A stretch of 64,000 nucleotides of DNA from NCBI GenBank assembly GCA_021324435.1, contig JAJPIZ010000025.1:1-64000 (forward strand). Direction: 5' to 3'. The number at the start of each line of letters is the position of its first letter. The first letter of the stretch is position 1. This stretch comes from Anaerolineae bacterium. Its GTDB lineage: Bacteria; Chloroflexota; Anaerolineae; Anaerolineales; Villigracilaceae. The position numbers and the translations under genes are program-made. Below are positions 17,818 to 27,132 of this stretch, one piece after another. The notes under the pieces were generated by a model, which had not been told where the DNA came from, did not search any database, and worked only from the letters and a program-made list of their open reading frames with translations.

Positions 17818-20800
17818 CTAAACCAAATCTTTCGCTCGCTTTTCAATGGTTTCCTTTTCCTTCGGCAGTGGCCGCTTCGCGGCGCGTGCCGCGCTGGGCA
17901 ACATGAAATAGAACGTCGCCCCCTGGTCTACAGCGGCCTCCGCCCACACGCGTCCGCCGTGGCGATGGATGATGCGCTGAACGATGGCGAGGCCCACACC
18001 GGTGCCTTCGAATTCATCGGCGCGATGCAGGCGCTGGAACACGTTGAATAGTTTGTCGGCATATTTCATGTCGAAGCCCGCGCCGTTATCCTTCACGAAA
18101 TAGACGTTCTCTCCATCGGATTGTGAACAGCCCACCTCGATGCGGGCGTTCTCGCGTTGACGTGTGAACTTGAGCGCGTTGCCAAGCAGGTTGACCAGCA
18201 CCTGTTTCAGGAGATTCGGATCGCCCCGGCAGGGCGGCAGATCGTTGACGATGACCTCGACCTGCCGTCCATCCCGCGCGGGTTGCAGGGAGACAAGCAC
18301 ATCGCGAGTTAATTCTGTGAGCGAGACCACTTTCATCTCCGGAGACTGGCGGCTGACGCGAGAGAAGGTCAATAGGTCGTCAATCAACTGTCCCATCTGG
18401 CGGGTGTTGTCGCTGATGACCTTGAGATAACGTTGCCCTTCCGAGTCGAGATGAGGCGCGTAATCCTCCTGCAGGATGCGCGCGAAGCCATCAATCGAAC
18501 GGAGAGGCGCGCGCAAGTCATGCGAGACGGAATAGGAAAACGCCTCCAGCTCCTTGTTGGCGGATTCGAGTTGCAAGGTCCGCAGAGCGACGCGTTGTTC
18601 GAGTTCCTCGTTCAGCTTTCTGATTTCTTCTTCGACCCGTTTGCGCTCAGTGATGTCGCGATTCACTGCGACAATTCCTGCAGGTTTACCCCGGCTGTCT
18701 TTGTAAAGCGAGACGGAAGACAAGACTGGCATCTTTGTTCCATCACGGCGCGAGTGAAGCACTTCGCCAGACCAATATCCCTCGTTGATGATTTGCGCCG
18801 TTACCGCCTCGCGCGTCTCGCGCCCGAAGTCGGTGTTGAGGACATCCTTTGACAACTGTCCCAAAACCTCCTCTGCTTTCCAGCCATACATTTTTTCGGC
18901 GCCTGCGTTCCAGCTTTCGATGACTTGCTGCATGTCGGTCGCGATGACGGCATCTGAAACACTGCTAACCAGATTTGCAAGAAAGCGGTTCCGTTCCTCG
19001 ACCTGCTTGCGTTCGCTGACATCACGGACGATGGCTTGCATGTTTCCAGTCGGGAGCATCTTGGCGCTGATCTCCGCATATAAGATACTTCCATCTTTGC
19101 GGCGCAGTCGGCGTTCGCTGAGTATCGTCTTTCCGCTTTTCACTTCATCCAGACGCGGCGGGGCAATGTTCAACTCCTCGGGGTCCATCACATCGCGCAC
19201 GTTGAGTTTCGTCAGTTCAGCCAGTTCGTAACCCAGCATCCCGCAACCGCGCGGATTGGCATCCAGATAATTCCCCTGCGCGTCACTAATGAAGATGCCA
19301 TCAGCCGCCTGTGCGATTAACATGCGGGCGCGTTCCTCGCTTTCACGCAAGGCATTTTCCGCGTGCTTGCGTTCGGTAATATCGCGCAGGAAGCCGGTGA
19401 ATACCGCGGGGTTGCTGTCTTTTACGCGTGTGATGCTGAGTTCCACGGGGAACTCGCTTCCGTTCGATCTCATGCCGGTCAGTTCGATTCGCTTTCCCAG
19501 CACGGGCCCTTCCCCGGTTTGCAGATATTTTTGAAGCCCGCGTCGGTGCTGATCGCGCAGCGCAGGCGGGATAATTAACTCCGCCATTTCTCTGCCGAGC
19601 GCGTCTTCCAGTTTGTAACCAAATGTAGATTGCGCCGCGGGATTGAATTCCAGAATCCGCCCGCGATGGTCCATGGTGATAATGCAATCCAGCGCAGATT
19701 CAAGGACGGCGGCCTTGCGCGCTTCACTGGCCCGAAGCGATTCTTCCGTCTGCTTGCGCTCCGTAATATCGCGCAGAATCGCAGTATACGTTTTGCGTCC
19801 GCCGCTATCCACCTTCGAGATCGAAACCTCGAGTGGAAATTCTTCTCCGTTCGCGCGCAGACCGAAGACCGTGCCCAGTTTTCCCATGGTTCGCTTCGTC
19901 GCTGATGATTTCCCAAACGCGCGCACATTGCCTTCATGTTCAGCGCGCAGACGTTCGGGAATCAGCATAGTCAATGGTTTCCCGATGACCTTGTCTGCGG
20001 GCCGCATGAAGATTTTCTCCGCGGCAGGGTTGAAGATGATGATGCGCTGGTCTTCGTCAATGGAGATGATGCCGTCCATTGCTGAATTGGAGATGGCCAT
20101 CATGCTCAATTCCCTCTCGCGCAGATTGCTCTCCGATTGTTGGCGGGTAATATCCAGGCGCTCCAGTTGGCCGGCATTCCACCAGATGACAATGCACAAC
20201 AGCACTGTGGTCAGGACGACCATCCACACAAGACCAAAAGTTGTGTCGTAATAACCGAGTCTCTGTCCCCATAAACTGAGCCAGCCTAGAAGGATTGGCA
20301 TTCCAATCGCGACCGGCAGTAAGCGGCGTAAGACTTCGCCGCCTACGGTATCTGCAATGACGATTCTCAACAAACCGCGTTGTGGTCGCGCGCAAAAGAT
20401 TCCCAGCGAAAGCAATATGAAACTGAGCGCGGTATGAACGGCCATCGAAGAATACGGCTTGACGCTGTAAAGGGATTTGACATCGTAAAGATAGCCGATT
20501 AAGGCCAGCGAGGCGATGGACCCGGCGAGGATCGTCAGCGCTTGTTGAAGATAAAAAATGCGACGGCCCCGCGAGTCTGCGAGGAGCGAGGCTATGCCCA
20601 GCAATGCGAAGTTCAGCGCGGTCGCGATGGACATCCGCCCTGGAAATGCGTTGATGGGCGTTTGCGGGTCTTTGAACAGGAGTTGGTCTATGCCCCAATT
20701 CACCCCAAAGGCATATTCGCTCAATGTGAAGATGGCGAGGAGGGCAACGATCACCGCGCAGGCACTGGCGAAGATGCGTCGCACGCGGCCGGAGTTCTCG

Positions 20801-21015
20801 TCAATGCTCGAGAAAAGCGCCGCGCCCGCCAGCAGGAAAGCGGCGGCCGTGTTGGCTTTCATCGTTGCCAGGCCGGGGATCACGCTTTTCAGAGATTGGA
20901 TATCAAAAGCCCAGCCGAGGAGCGCGAGCAGGCCTGTCGCGGCGGCAATCCCCCCCGCAATTTTTGAAAACGTTTTGAGGGCGGAAACGAGGCGAACTTC
21001 CGAATGAGCGTCCAT
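17818..21015 (-). CDS. Membrane PAS-domain sensor histidine kinase
   Basis: A 1065-residue inner-membrane kinase. About eight hydrophobic segments occupy residues 15-290. Four PAS domains follow (about 310-430, 435-555, 560-680, 685-805), each ending in the DITERK-type linker, then a coiled coil, the HisKA domain with phospho-accepting His in FSYSVSHDLRAPLRSIDGF, and HATPase_c with NLLGNALKFT, DNGAGFDMKYADKLFNVF and GTGVGLAIVQRIIHRHGG. The kinase core is of the phytochrome-like class that normally uses an Rcp1-like regulator, which is encoded two genes downstream. First gene of the operon; nothing obvious identifies its signal. Confidence 0.92.
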   Translation of the reverse strand: MDAHSEVRLVSALKTFSKIAGGIAAATGLLALLGWAFDIQSLKSVIPGLATMKANTAAAFLLAGAALFSSIDENSGRVRRIFASACAVIVALLAIFTLSEYAFGVNWGIDQLLFKDPQTPINAFPGRMSIATALNFALLGIASLLADSRGRRIFYLQQALTILAGSIASLALIGYLYDVKSLYSVKPYSSMAVHTALSFILLSLGIFCARPQRGLLRIVIADTVGGEVLRRLLPVAIGMPILLGWLSLWGQRLGYYDTTFGLVWMVVLTTVLLCIVIWWNAGQLERLDITRQQSESNLRERELSMMAISNSAMDGIISIDEDQRIIIFNPAAEKIFMRPADKVIGKPLTMLIPERLRAEHEGNVRAFGKSSATKRTMGKLGTVFGLRANGEEFPLEVSISKVDSGGRKTYTAILRDITERKQTEESLRASEARKAAVLESALDCIITMDHRGRILEFNPAAQSTFGYKLEDALGREMAELIIPPALRDQHRRGLQKYLQTGEGPVLGKRIELTGMRSNGSEFPVELSITRVKDSNPAVFTGFLRDITERKHAENALRESEERARMLIAQAADGIFISDAQGNYLDANPRGCGMLGYELAELTKLNVRDVMDPEELNIAPPRLDEVKSGKTILSERRLRRKDGSILYAEISAKMLPTGNMQAIVRDVSERKQVEERNRFLANLVSSVSDAVIATDMQQVIESWNAGAEKMYGWKAEEVLGQLSKDVLNTDFGRETREAVTAQIINEGYWSGEVLHSRRDGTKMPVLSSVSLYKDSRGKPAGIVAVNRDITERKRVEEEIRKLNEELEQRVALRTLQLESANKELEAFSYSVSHDLRAPLRSIDGFARILQEDYAPHLDSEGQRYLKVISDNTRQMGQLIDDLLTFSRVSRQSPEMKVVSLTELTRDVLVSLQPARDGRQVEVIVNDLPPCRGDPNLLKQVLVNLLGNALKFTRQRENARIEVGCSQSDGENVYFVKDNGAGFDMKYADKLFNVFQRLHRADEFEGTGVGLAIVQRIIHRHGGRVWAEAAVDQGATFYFMLPSAARAAKRPLPKEKETIEKRAKDLV

Positions 21016-21345
21016 CCTGCCTTCCTAGAGATAAAGAACAATCAAACGAAGGTGGTGCGCGCTGAGGTCAATCGTATGATGAAATAGGGTAAGACGAGCC
21101 ACTTGAGAGTTCATGTGCTCCTCATCAAATAAAAAAAGATGAAACGAGACCCGGTCTCTGAGGGATGAGAAGCTTTTGAAATTCAATCCCCCAGAGCACA
21201 TAACAGTTCATCTTCCGGCTCTGAATCGGACAGATTCTGTCTAATTTTGTGCAGTAACTATACGACTTTACTTGAAGAAAATCAAGGGTGGATCGGTCGC
21301 GTTGCTTGGCAAAATTGCAAACCCCCTGAGGATACATGTAAAAGA
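21016..21345. other. 330-nt intergenic region without recognisable gene
   Basis: Upstream of the histidine kinase. A short GAGACCGGGTCTC palindrome followed by a T run on the minus strand (around 21125-21165) could form a weak terminator or leader hairpin. I see no riboswitch consensus, tRNA or convincing promoter. Confidence 0.4.
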
Positions 21346-21525
21346 TTAACGGCGTCTACTCCACGCAAGCAGGATAATTCCTGCTGCCACCATGACAACG
21401 CCGATAATTGCCCAGTTTGGGTCACCGGTCATGAAACTTCCGGGCAGGATGTTAATGCCTTGCAGGAAGAATGTTCCGCCCGCCGCTAGAAGACAAATTG
21501 CGAAGATGTTCAATAAGGTTTTCAT
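21346..21525 (-). CDS. Small two-helix membrane protein
   Basis: A 59-residue protein starting MKTLLNIFAICLLAAGG with two hydrophobic helices joined by the short loop QGINILPGSFMTGDPNW and a basic WSRRR end. The loop sequence LPGSFMTG recurs in short unannotated membrane proteins of many bacteria that I have seen described only as hypothetical. The ribosome site is weak. It lies between the histidine kinase and the LysM protein, on the same strand as both. Confidence 0.65.
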   Translation of the reverse strand: MKTLLNIFAICLLAAGGTFFLQGINILPGSFMTGDPNWAIIGVVMVAAGIILLAWSRRR

Positions 21526-21588
21526 TCCATATTTGTTATACAAAATCCAACGACATCCAATTGCCGCCTCGACTTCGGAAGTTGTTTG

Positions 21589-22752
21589 CTACGGTGTGGG
21601 TGTTGCCGGGACTGCCGCGCCGACCCAGGTAAAGACTCGCTTATCGCTGGGCGCGCCCGCCGAGTTATAGATTGGCTGGCCTTGCGCATCCGTGCCGGTC
21701 TGCCGCACAGTGACAACCCACCAGCGCATCACATGCGCGATATTGTCCTTCGGGCGGAAGGAAGCGGGGACGATGAACTTGGTGTCGGTCACATACTGCA
21801 CAATGCGTTGCGCCTGTCCGGCGGTCACATCTTCCACAGTGACTTGATAAGACTCGTTATCGCGCAGAGTCCCAACGGAGGCCCATTGCAGTGTCACCGC
21901 GTCGTTGGCCAGGGTGAAGGCCGAGCCGTCCGCAGGCAGGAGCAAATTCGGGGCGGGGTAGGGAGGCGGAATGGTCGGAGTCGGCGTGGGGCCGGGCGTC
22001 GCGGCGCGCGCGCAAAGCGGGATGATGATCGTGGTCCCAATGAAAACCGTGTTGGTTGAGAGTCCGTTATAGTCTATGATGGCTTGCTGTGGCACAGCGT
22101 AATTGGCCGCGATGCTTGAAAGGGTGTCATTCGCTTGCACGGTATATGACACATGATCACAGGCCAGCGCGGTCTGCGTGGCCGGGAGGGGAGTGTCGGT
22201 GGGAACCGGCGGAGGCGTAGGTGTGGGGTATGGAATCTTCAACACGTCGCCAACGTGGATCAGGCAATCGGATGAAAGATTATTCAGGATAATGATGCTT
22301 CGCACCGAAACGCCAAAGTTTGCGGCAATCACACCGCAGGATGCATCATTGGGCCCGACGGTGTAATTGAACGGCGGTTGATCGGTGGCAGTTGGAACAA
22401 GGGTCGGGAGTTGAGTATCGGTGGGTGTGACCGAAGCCGTGGGGGTCTCGGACGCAGGGGGGATCGCGGTTGGATTTACCACGCGGTTGGCGGCGTTCAA
22501 ACCAACATAGACCACAGTCGCGCCGACGATGAGGAACAGCACCAGCAATCCCAACGCAACAGGCAGGCTGAGAGTCACTTCGGGCATGCGCGCGGCCTGC
22601 ACAGAAGTCTCTGCGCGTTTTGGCGGCTGGGAAGTTTTTGTTTTGGGTCGCAGATCTGTTCCACACACAGGACAACGCACGGCTGTTTCAGAGAGCCGCG
22701 TTCCGCATGTTGGACAGACCTGAGTTTTTTGAGATGAAGTTTCTGGACTCAT
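21589..22752 (-). CDS. Zinc-ribbon, membrane-anchored LysM-repeat protein
   Basis: 387 residues. The N-terminus is a double-CxxC zinc ribbon (CPTCG and CPVCG, residues about 13-30). One transmembrane helix follows (about 60-85). Outside are Pro/Thr-rich linkers and two LysM domains (about 130-175, FNYTVGPNDASCGVIAANFGV; and about 200-250, VSYTVQANDTLSSIAANYAV), which bind peptidoglycan-type sugars. The last 120 residues look like an Ig/fibronectin-type beta domain (LLLPADGSAF...LQW). It probably tethers the cell surface to glycan. The zinc ribbon should face the cytoplasm. Confidence 0.85.
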   Translation of the reverse strand: MSPETSSQKTQVCPTCGTRLSETAVRCPVCGTDLRPKTKTSQPPKRAETSVQAARMPEVTLSLPVALGLLVLFLIVGATVVYVGLNAANRVVNPTAIPPASETPTASVTPTDTQLPTLVPTATDQPPFNYTVGPNDASCGVIAANFGVSVRSIIILNNLSSDCLIHVGDVLKIPYPTPTPPPVPTDTPLPATQTALACDHVSYTVQANDTLSSIAANYAVPQQAIIDYNGLSTNTVFIGTTIIIPLCARAATPGPTPTPTIPPPYPAPNLLLPADGSAFTLANDAVTLQWASVGTLRDNESYQVTVEDVTAGQAQRIVQYVTDTKFIVPASFRPKDNIAHVMRWWVVTVRQTGTDAQGQPIYNSAGAPSDKRVFTWVGAAVPATPTP

Positions 22753-22784
22753 ACGGGCGAAGATTATACCTCACAACAAAAAGA

Positions 22785-22860
22785 TGTCACCCTTCCGTCT
22801 CGCACCGGCGTGCCGCCGTTGTTCGCGGCACGAACGGTGAGCGCAGCGAAGGGTCTCGAC
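22785..22860. repeat. Palindromic repeat, family F (copy 1)
   Basis: Contains GTCACCCTTCCG on one side and GTGAGCGCAGCGAAGGGTCT on the other, matching the repeat at 46411-46497. Fills most of the gap between the LysM and ggt genes. Confidence 0.55.
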
Positions 22861-22869
22861 ATGATTCTT

Positions 22870-24543
22870 TTATATAAGTGCAACTGCGAGACCATCCGCG
22901 CGCGGATCACTTCCACCGATCAAGACTCCGTTGTCTGAGTCGCGCAGGATGATTTGACCGCGGCCGAATAACGCGCGTTCCCATCCCGTCACTTTCTGGA
23001 CCTTGTGCCCTCGTTCCGCTAAATCAGCCATGACCGCGTCTGCGATTCCCTCCTCCAACGCGACCGCGCCGCCCGCGGTTCCATCGTCAATGCAAAAGCG
23101 CGGCAGATCCAGCGCGGCTTGCGGGTCGAGGCCGCTGTCCACCAATGCGGCAAAAACTTGCACATGTCCCTGCGGTTGCATGAATCCGCCCATCACGCCG
23201 AAGGACGCGAATAAGACCTCACCCCCGCCCCCTCTCCCAGCGGGAGAGGGGAGTGAGGGATGAGGGAGCCGCGTCGCCATCGCGGGAATGATCGTGTGAT
23301 AGGGTCTCTTGCGCGGCGCTAACGCGTTGGGGTGATTGGGATCGAGATCGAAATTGTGTCCGCGATTTTGAAGTGTGAATCCCCAGCCTTTCGGGACAAT
23401 GCCCGTTCCGAAACCCATGTAATTGCTGTTGATGAAAGAACAAGCATTCCCGAATTTATCCACGATGCTGAGATAAACTGTGTCCGACGAACTGACCGGC
23501 GTGCCGCGCTTCTGGTCCATGGTGGCGCGGCGCGGGTCAATTAATTTCCGGCGCTCGTGCGCATATTCTTTGGAGAGCAAATCTTTGATCGGAATTTTTG
23601 AGAATTGCGGATCTGCCACATACCAGCGCGCGTCGGCGAAGGCCAATCGCATCGCTTCGATTTCGAGATGCAATCTGTCCGCTGAAATTGGATCGAGCGA
23701 TGAGAGATCGAACCCCTCGAGCAAGTTCAATGCAATCAAAGCCGTGATGCCCTGTCCATTCGGCGGACATTCGTACACGCGGTAACCTCGATACGTAACA
23801 CTGATGGGCGTCTCCCACGTGGACACATGCGCGGCCAAATCATCGGTCGTCAAACATCCGCCTGCCTGTTTCAACACCGCCGCAATTGCCTCGGCAATCT
23901 CGCCTTCATAAAAACTTTTCTTTCCACCCTCCGCAATTTTTTGGAACGTGCGCGCCAGCCCTGGATTTTTGAAGATCTCTCCGGCGTTTGGCCCGCGGCC
24001 GTCAACGGTCAATTCGCGGCCGTTGAGTGCGGAGGCAAGCTGTCTCTGCGCGCCGCGTCCCCAGAAATACGAGGTGATCGGCGCGACGGGGAATCCCTCT
24101 TCGGCAAGTTTGATGGCCGGCGCGAGAATCTCAGCCATCGTTTTGGTTCCGTGTTTTTCGATCAGGTCGCACCAGCCCGCGCACGCGCCGGGGACGGTCA
24201 CGGTGTACGCGTGGAACGGCGGCAATTCATTCAAGCCTTCTTTTTTCAATCGTTCGAGAGTCAGCGCGGCGGGCGCGCGGCCCGATCCGTTCAACGCGCT
24301 GACCTTTTGAGTCTTGGCGTCGAAGAACAGCGCGAACATGTCCCCGCCGATTCCGGTGGAAGTTGGCTCGGTCACGTTGAGCGCCGCGGCAACTGCCACC
24401 GCCGCGTCCGCCGCGTTGCCGCCGTTAGACAAAATTTCAATTCCTGCGGCAACGGCCATCGGTTGAGACGCGGCCACCATTCCGCCGCGCCCGAAAACGG
24501 GTGAGCGACGCGAAGAAAAAGATGGTTTTTGAAGTTCTCTCAC
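22870..24543 (-). CDS. ggt: Gamma-glutamyltransferase with in-frame repeat insertion
   Basis: 557-residue Ntn-hydrolase that transfers or hydrolyses gamma-glutamyl groups of glutathione-like substrates. Large-subunit motifs are NGGNAADAAVA and GIGGDMFALFFD; the small subunit begins at the processing threonine in SSSDTVYLSIVDKFGNA, with NSNYMGFGTG and SFGVMGGFMQPQGH after it. No signal peptide is seen, so it may be cytoplasmic. Between the segment MATR and FASFGVMGG, about 17 residues rich in Pro and Gly (LPHPSLPSPAGRGGGGE) are encoded by a family B palindromic repeat. The GTG at 24543 is chosen because GGAGGA lies ten nt ahead; the frame upstream overlaps the CorC gene. Confidence 0.9.
   Translation of the reverse strand: MRELQKPSFSSRRSPVFGRGGMVAASQPMAVAAGIEILSNGGNAADAAVAVAAALNVTEPTSTGIGGDMFALFFDAKTQKVSALNGSGRAPAALTLERLKKEGLNELPPFHAYTVTVPGACAGWCDLIEKHGTKTMAEILAPAIKLAEEGFPVAPITSYFWGRGAQRQLASALNGRELTVDGRGPNAGEIFKNPGLARTFQKIAEGGKKSFYEGEIAEAIAAVLKQAGGCLTTDDLAAHVSTWETPISVTYRGYRVYECPPNGQGITALIALNLLEGFDLSSLDPISADRLHLEIEAMRLAFADARWYVADPQFSKIPIKDLLSKEYAHERRKLIDPRRATMDQKRGTPVSSSDTVYLSIVDKFGNACSFINSNYMGFGTGIVPKGWGFTLQNRGHNFDLDPNHPNALAPRKRPYHTIIPAMATRLPHPSLPSPAGRGGGGEVLFASFGVMGGFMQPQGHVQVFAALVDSGLDPQAALDLPRFCIDDGTAGGAVALEEGIADAVMADLAERGHKVQKVTGWERALFGRGQIILRDSDNGVLIGGSDPRADGLAVALI
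23217..23266. repeat. Palindromic repeat, family B (copy 2), inside ggt
   Basis: CCTCTCCC (23231-23238) pairs with GGGAGAGG (23242-23249), flanked by CCTCAC and GTGAGGG arms. It is the same family as 2617-2669 but is translated in frame within ggt. Confidence 0.75.
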
Positions 24544-24570
24544 TGGCGCCTGTTCCTCCAAGAAGACTGA

Positions 24571-24620
24571 ACGCGAAGACGCCAGGGCGCGAAGTTTTTT
24601 AAATCCTTTGCGCCTCCGCG
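24571..24620. repeat. Dispersed inverted repeat, family E (copy 1)
   Basis: CGCGAAGACGCCAGGGCGCGAAG on the left and CTTTGCGCCTCCGCG on the right form an imperfect hairpin between ggt and the CorC gene. Related sequences occur at 47184-47259 and 63335-63360. Confidence 0.55.
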
Positions 24621-24649
24621 TAAACCTTCGTGCTTGCGTTGATTTGTAA

Positions 24650-25972
24650 TCACTGTTTTTTCGGTTCTGTGATCGGCTGGGTGGGTGAGCGCGCCGGCAA
24701 AGTTGTAACCAGCACCTTGTCCACACGACGGCCATCCATATCCATCACCTCGAAGCGCAGGCCGTTCCACTCGAAATGGTCAGCCGGTTGGGGGACGCGT
24801 CCGAGCGAAGTCATCACGAATCCGCTCAGGGTCTCATATTCGTCTTCATGCGGCAATTTTTCCACTTTGAAAATTTCTTTGAAGTTATCCACTTCCAACA
24901 TTCCGTCCAACAACCACGAGCCGTCTTGCCTTTGCGTGGCCTGCGGTTCGACTTCGATGTCGCCCACGATTTCCTCGATGATGTCATTGAGGGTCAGCAG
25001 GCCTTGCAGACTTCCAAACTCGTCAATGACAAGCATTAACTCAGCGCTTTTTTCCTTGAAGACCTCCAATGCGCGCGAAGCGAACATAGTCTCCGGCACA
25101 TAGAATGCAGGACGCAATTTATCTTTCAGTCTGAAATTCTCGCTTGACAACCCGGGAGGAGCGAGCAGGTCACGCGCCTTGATAATGCCTAGCACGGTAT
25201 CAAGACTATCTTGACAAACGGGAAATCGGGAGTACGGGCTGTTTGTGATCTTGTTGCGGATTTCATCCGGCGTATCTTTGATGTCCAGCCAAACGATGTC
25301 GGCGCGGGGCGTCATCAATGAATACACGCACGAGTCGCTCAAACTGAAGATACCTTCCACCATATCCTGTTCGGCTTCTTCGATCACGCCCGCCTCTGTT
25401 CCCTGATCGATCAGTAATTGGATCTCTTCTTCTGTTACAGGCGTTGGCTCTCCGGGGCGGATGCCCATCATTCGTATGATCAGATCAGTAAGTTGGTTGA
25501 GTAACCAAATCAGCGGCGAGAACAATTTTGAGAGGAAGATCATTGTCCCGGCAGTGGCCGCGGCAATCTTTTCCGGTTCATATAAAGCCAGGCGTTTCGG
25601 GACGAGTTCTCCGAGCAGAACGGTCAAGGTGGTGATCAGCACCACGACGATGCCCAGGGCGAGCGAATCGGCGTAAGGAACTAAAAACGGCCAGCGCTTA
25701 AAAAGTTCGGCAAGAGGCCGTGAAAATCCTTCTCCGCTCACGGCTCCCAGCAGAACGCCGACCAGCGTGATTCCGATTTGAACTGTCGAGAGAAAAACGT
25801 TTGGGTTCTGCGCCAGACCGAGCGCGGTCCCGGCGGGTTTATTTCCCTCGTTGGATTGCTGTTGTAATTTTGTCTTGCGTGCGGAGAGGACGGCAATTTC
25901 TGATACTACGAATACTCCGTTCAACAGAAGCAGGAGTAGCAGAACTAGAATCTCTACAGCGATATTCGACAT
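24650..25972 (-). CDS. CorC/HlyC-type CNNM and CBS-domain membrane protein
   Basis: 440 residues, a hemolysin-family (CorB/CorC-like) protein thought to help Mg/Co export. A CNNM domain with three or four membrane helices occupies 1-190 (NGVFVVSEIAVLSARKTKL, the TVLLGELVPKRLAL motif). Two CBS domains follow (about 215-335; MTPRADIVWLD, LMLVIDEFGSLQGLLTLNDIIEEIVGDI), then the CorC_HlyC FAD-like domain (about 345-430; DGMLEVDNF, TLSGFVMTSLGRVP). All parts are intact and the length is typical. It lies between selD and ggt on the same strand, about 40 nt from selD, but has no functional link that I can see. Confidence 0.9.
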   Translation of the reverse strand: MSNIAVEILVLLLLLLLNGVFVVSEIAVLSARKTKLQQQSNEGNKPAGTALGLAQNPNVFLSTVQIGITLVGVLLGAVSGEGFSRPLAELFKRWPFLVPYADSLALGIVVVLITTLTVLLGELVPKRLALYEPEKIAAATAGTMIFLSKLFSPLIWLLNQLTDLIIRMMGIRPGEPTPVTEEEIQLLIDQGTEAGVIEEAEQDMVEGIFSLSDSCVYSLMTPRADIVWLDIKDTPDEIRNKITNSPYSRFPVCQDSLDTVLGIIKARDLLAPPGLSSENFRLKDKLRPAFYVPETMFASRALEVFKEKSAELMLVIDEFGSLQGLLTLNDIIEEIVGDIEVEPQATQRQDGSWLLDGMLEVDNFKEIFKVEKLPHEDEYETLSGFVMTSLGRVPQPADHFEWNGLRFEVMDMDGRRVDKVLVTTLPARSPTQPITEPKKQ

Positions 25973-26013
25973 TAATCTAATCTCACCTGGCAGGATGAAC
26001 GAATCTGCCGGAA

Positions 26014-27075
26014 CTATTTTACCCGAATCCCTGTCCCTGCCTTAACTTCCCCGATAACCCACAGGGGTTGATCTATTTCCTTTGCCCGCGCCGTGAACGC
26101 ATCCAACGTTTCTCGCGGCACACCGAGCAACAATCCGCCGCTGGTCTGCGGATCGAAGAGAAGCATCTGTGATGGTTCATCCATTGATTCATTGAATTGC
26201 ACATGTGAACTGAAGTAAGAACGATTATCGAACAGTCCGCCTGCGAATGCGCCTTTCTCCGCATATTTGCGCGCGCCGCTGATGAACGGTACTTTGTTGA
26301 ATTCGATTTCCAGCGCGACGCCCGCGGCGTTGGCCATTTCCCAGCCATGGCCGAGCAGACTGAAGCCGGTCACGTCCGTGCCGCCGCGCAGGTTGAATTC
26401 CATCGCCAGTTGACCGGCGGTTTTGTTCAGGCGCTTCATCCACGCGACCACTTCTTCTATATCTTTTCCATCCGCTTGATCGCGTTTCAGCGCAGTGGTC
26501 GTGACTCCGAAACCGAGCGGCTTGGTCAGCGCCAACGCGTCACCGACTTTGAGTCCGCGTTTACTCAGCATCTTTTGCGGATCAGCGAATCCGATCGCGA
26601 CCAATCCGTACTTTGGTTCTTTATCTTGAACGGTGTGCCCGCCTGCAATGACCACGCCCGCCTCTCGGGCTTTCTCCGCGCCGCCGCGCAAAATCTCGGA
26701 TGAAATATCCGTTGGCAGGTCCGGGGGAAGAGCCGCTATATTCAGCGCGAGAAATGGAGTCCCGCCCATCGCGTAAATGTCGGAGAGACTGTTCGCCGCG
26801 GCGATCGCGCCGTAATCGTACGCGTCGTCCACAACCGGCGTGAAGAAGTCGGTGGTGACAACCAGGGCGCGCGAATCGTCCAGCCGCCAGACCGCCGCAT
26901 CGTCCGGGCCTTCGAGTCCGACCAGGAGATCAGGATAGTCGGACGATTTGAAAACATCCTGCACGGGGCGCAGAACCTGCGCCAGCGTTTCCGCGTTGAG
27001 TTTCGACGCTCAACCCGCGCAGGCCGCCAGACTCGTCAAGCGAATTTGGCGGCCACTCGGCTTCTTCGGATTCAT
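26014..27075 (-). CDS. selD: Selenide, water dikinase (SelD) with in-frame UGA at the active site
   Basis: Makes selenophosphate from selenide and ATP. The reading frame after the stop at 27010-27012 contains the complete kinase (LVVTTDFFTPVVDD, AAANSLSDIYAMGG, AGGHTVQDKEPKYG, TDVTGFSLLGHGWEMA). Reading through that TGA extends it to an ATG at 27075 with a proper AGGAGT ribosome site, for 353 residues, the family length. The TGA is codon 22 in ...LAACAG-TGA-ASKL, exactly where SelD has its catalytic Cys or Sec, before the conserved Lys. Hairpins after the UGA could act as a bacterial SECIS: GCGCAG/CUGCGC with a GUU loop about 27-40 nt downstream. It is therefore most likely a selenoprotein. 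Confidence 0.85.
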
Positions 27076-27091
27076 GGACTCCTAAAAGTTA

Positions 27092-27125
27092 ATGTGACAG
27101 TCATTTTTAAAAATGACCGTCACAT
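27092..27125. repeat. Near-perfect 34-nt palindrome between SPFH gene and selD
   Basis: ATGTGACAGTCATTTTT (27092-27108) is the reverse complement of AAAAATGACCGTCACAT (27109-27125) except for one pair. It could form a cruciform or terminator-like hairpin and lies just upstream of the selD ribosome site. Confidence 0.6.
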
Positions 27126-27132
27126 CTAATGC

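Noticed and set aside
21016-21345. c-di-GMP riboswitch before the signalling operon
   Set aside because: I looked for the GEMM conserved elements on the minus strand because the operon ends in an HD-GYP gene, but the order and loops do not fit.
24544-24735. Upstream extension of ggt to 24735
   Set aside because: It runs into the CorC gene and through a family E repeat; the GTG at 24543 has a good ribosome site.
26014-26964. SelD as a truncated protein starting at a GTG at 26964
   Set aside because: There is no ribosome site there, it lacks the catalytic residue, and the upstream frame matches SelD through the UGA.
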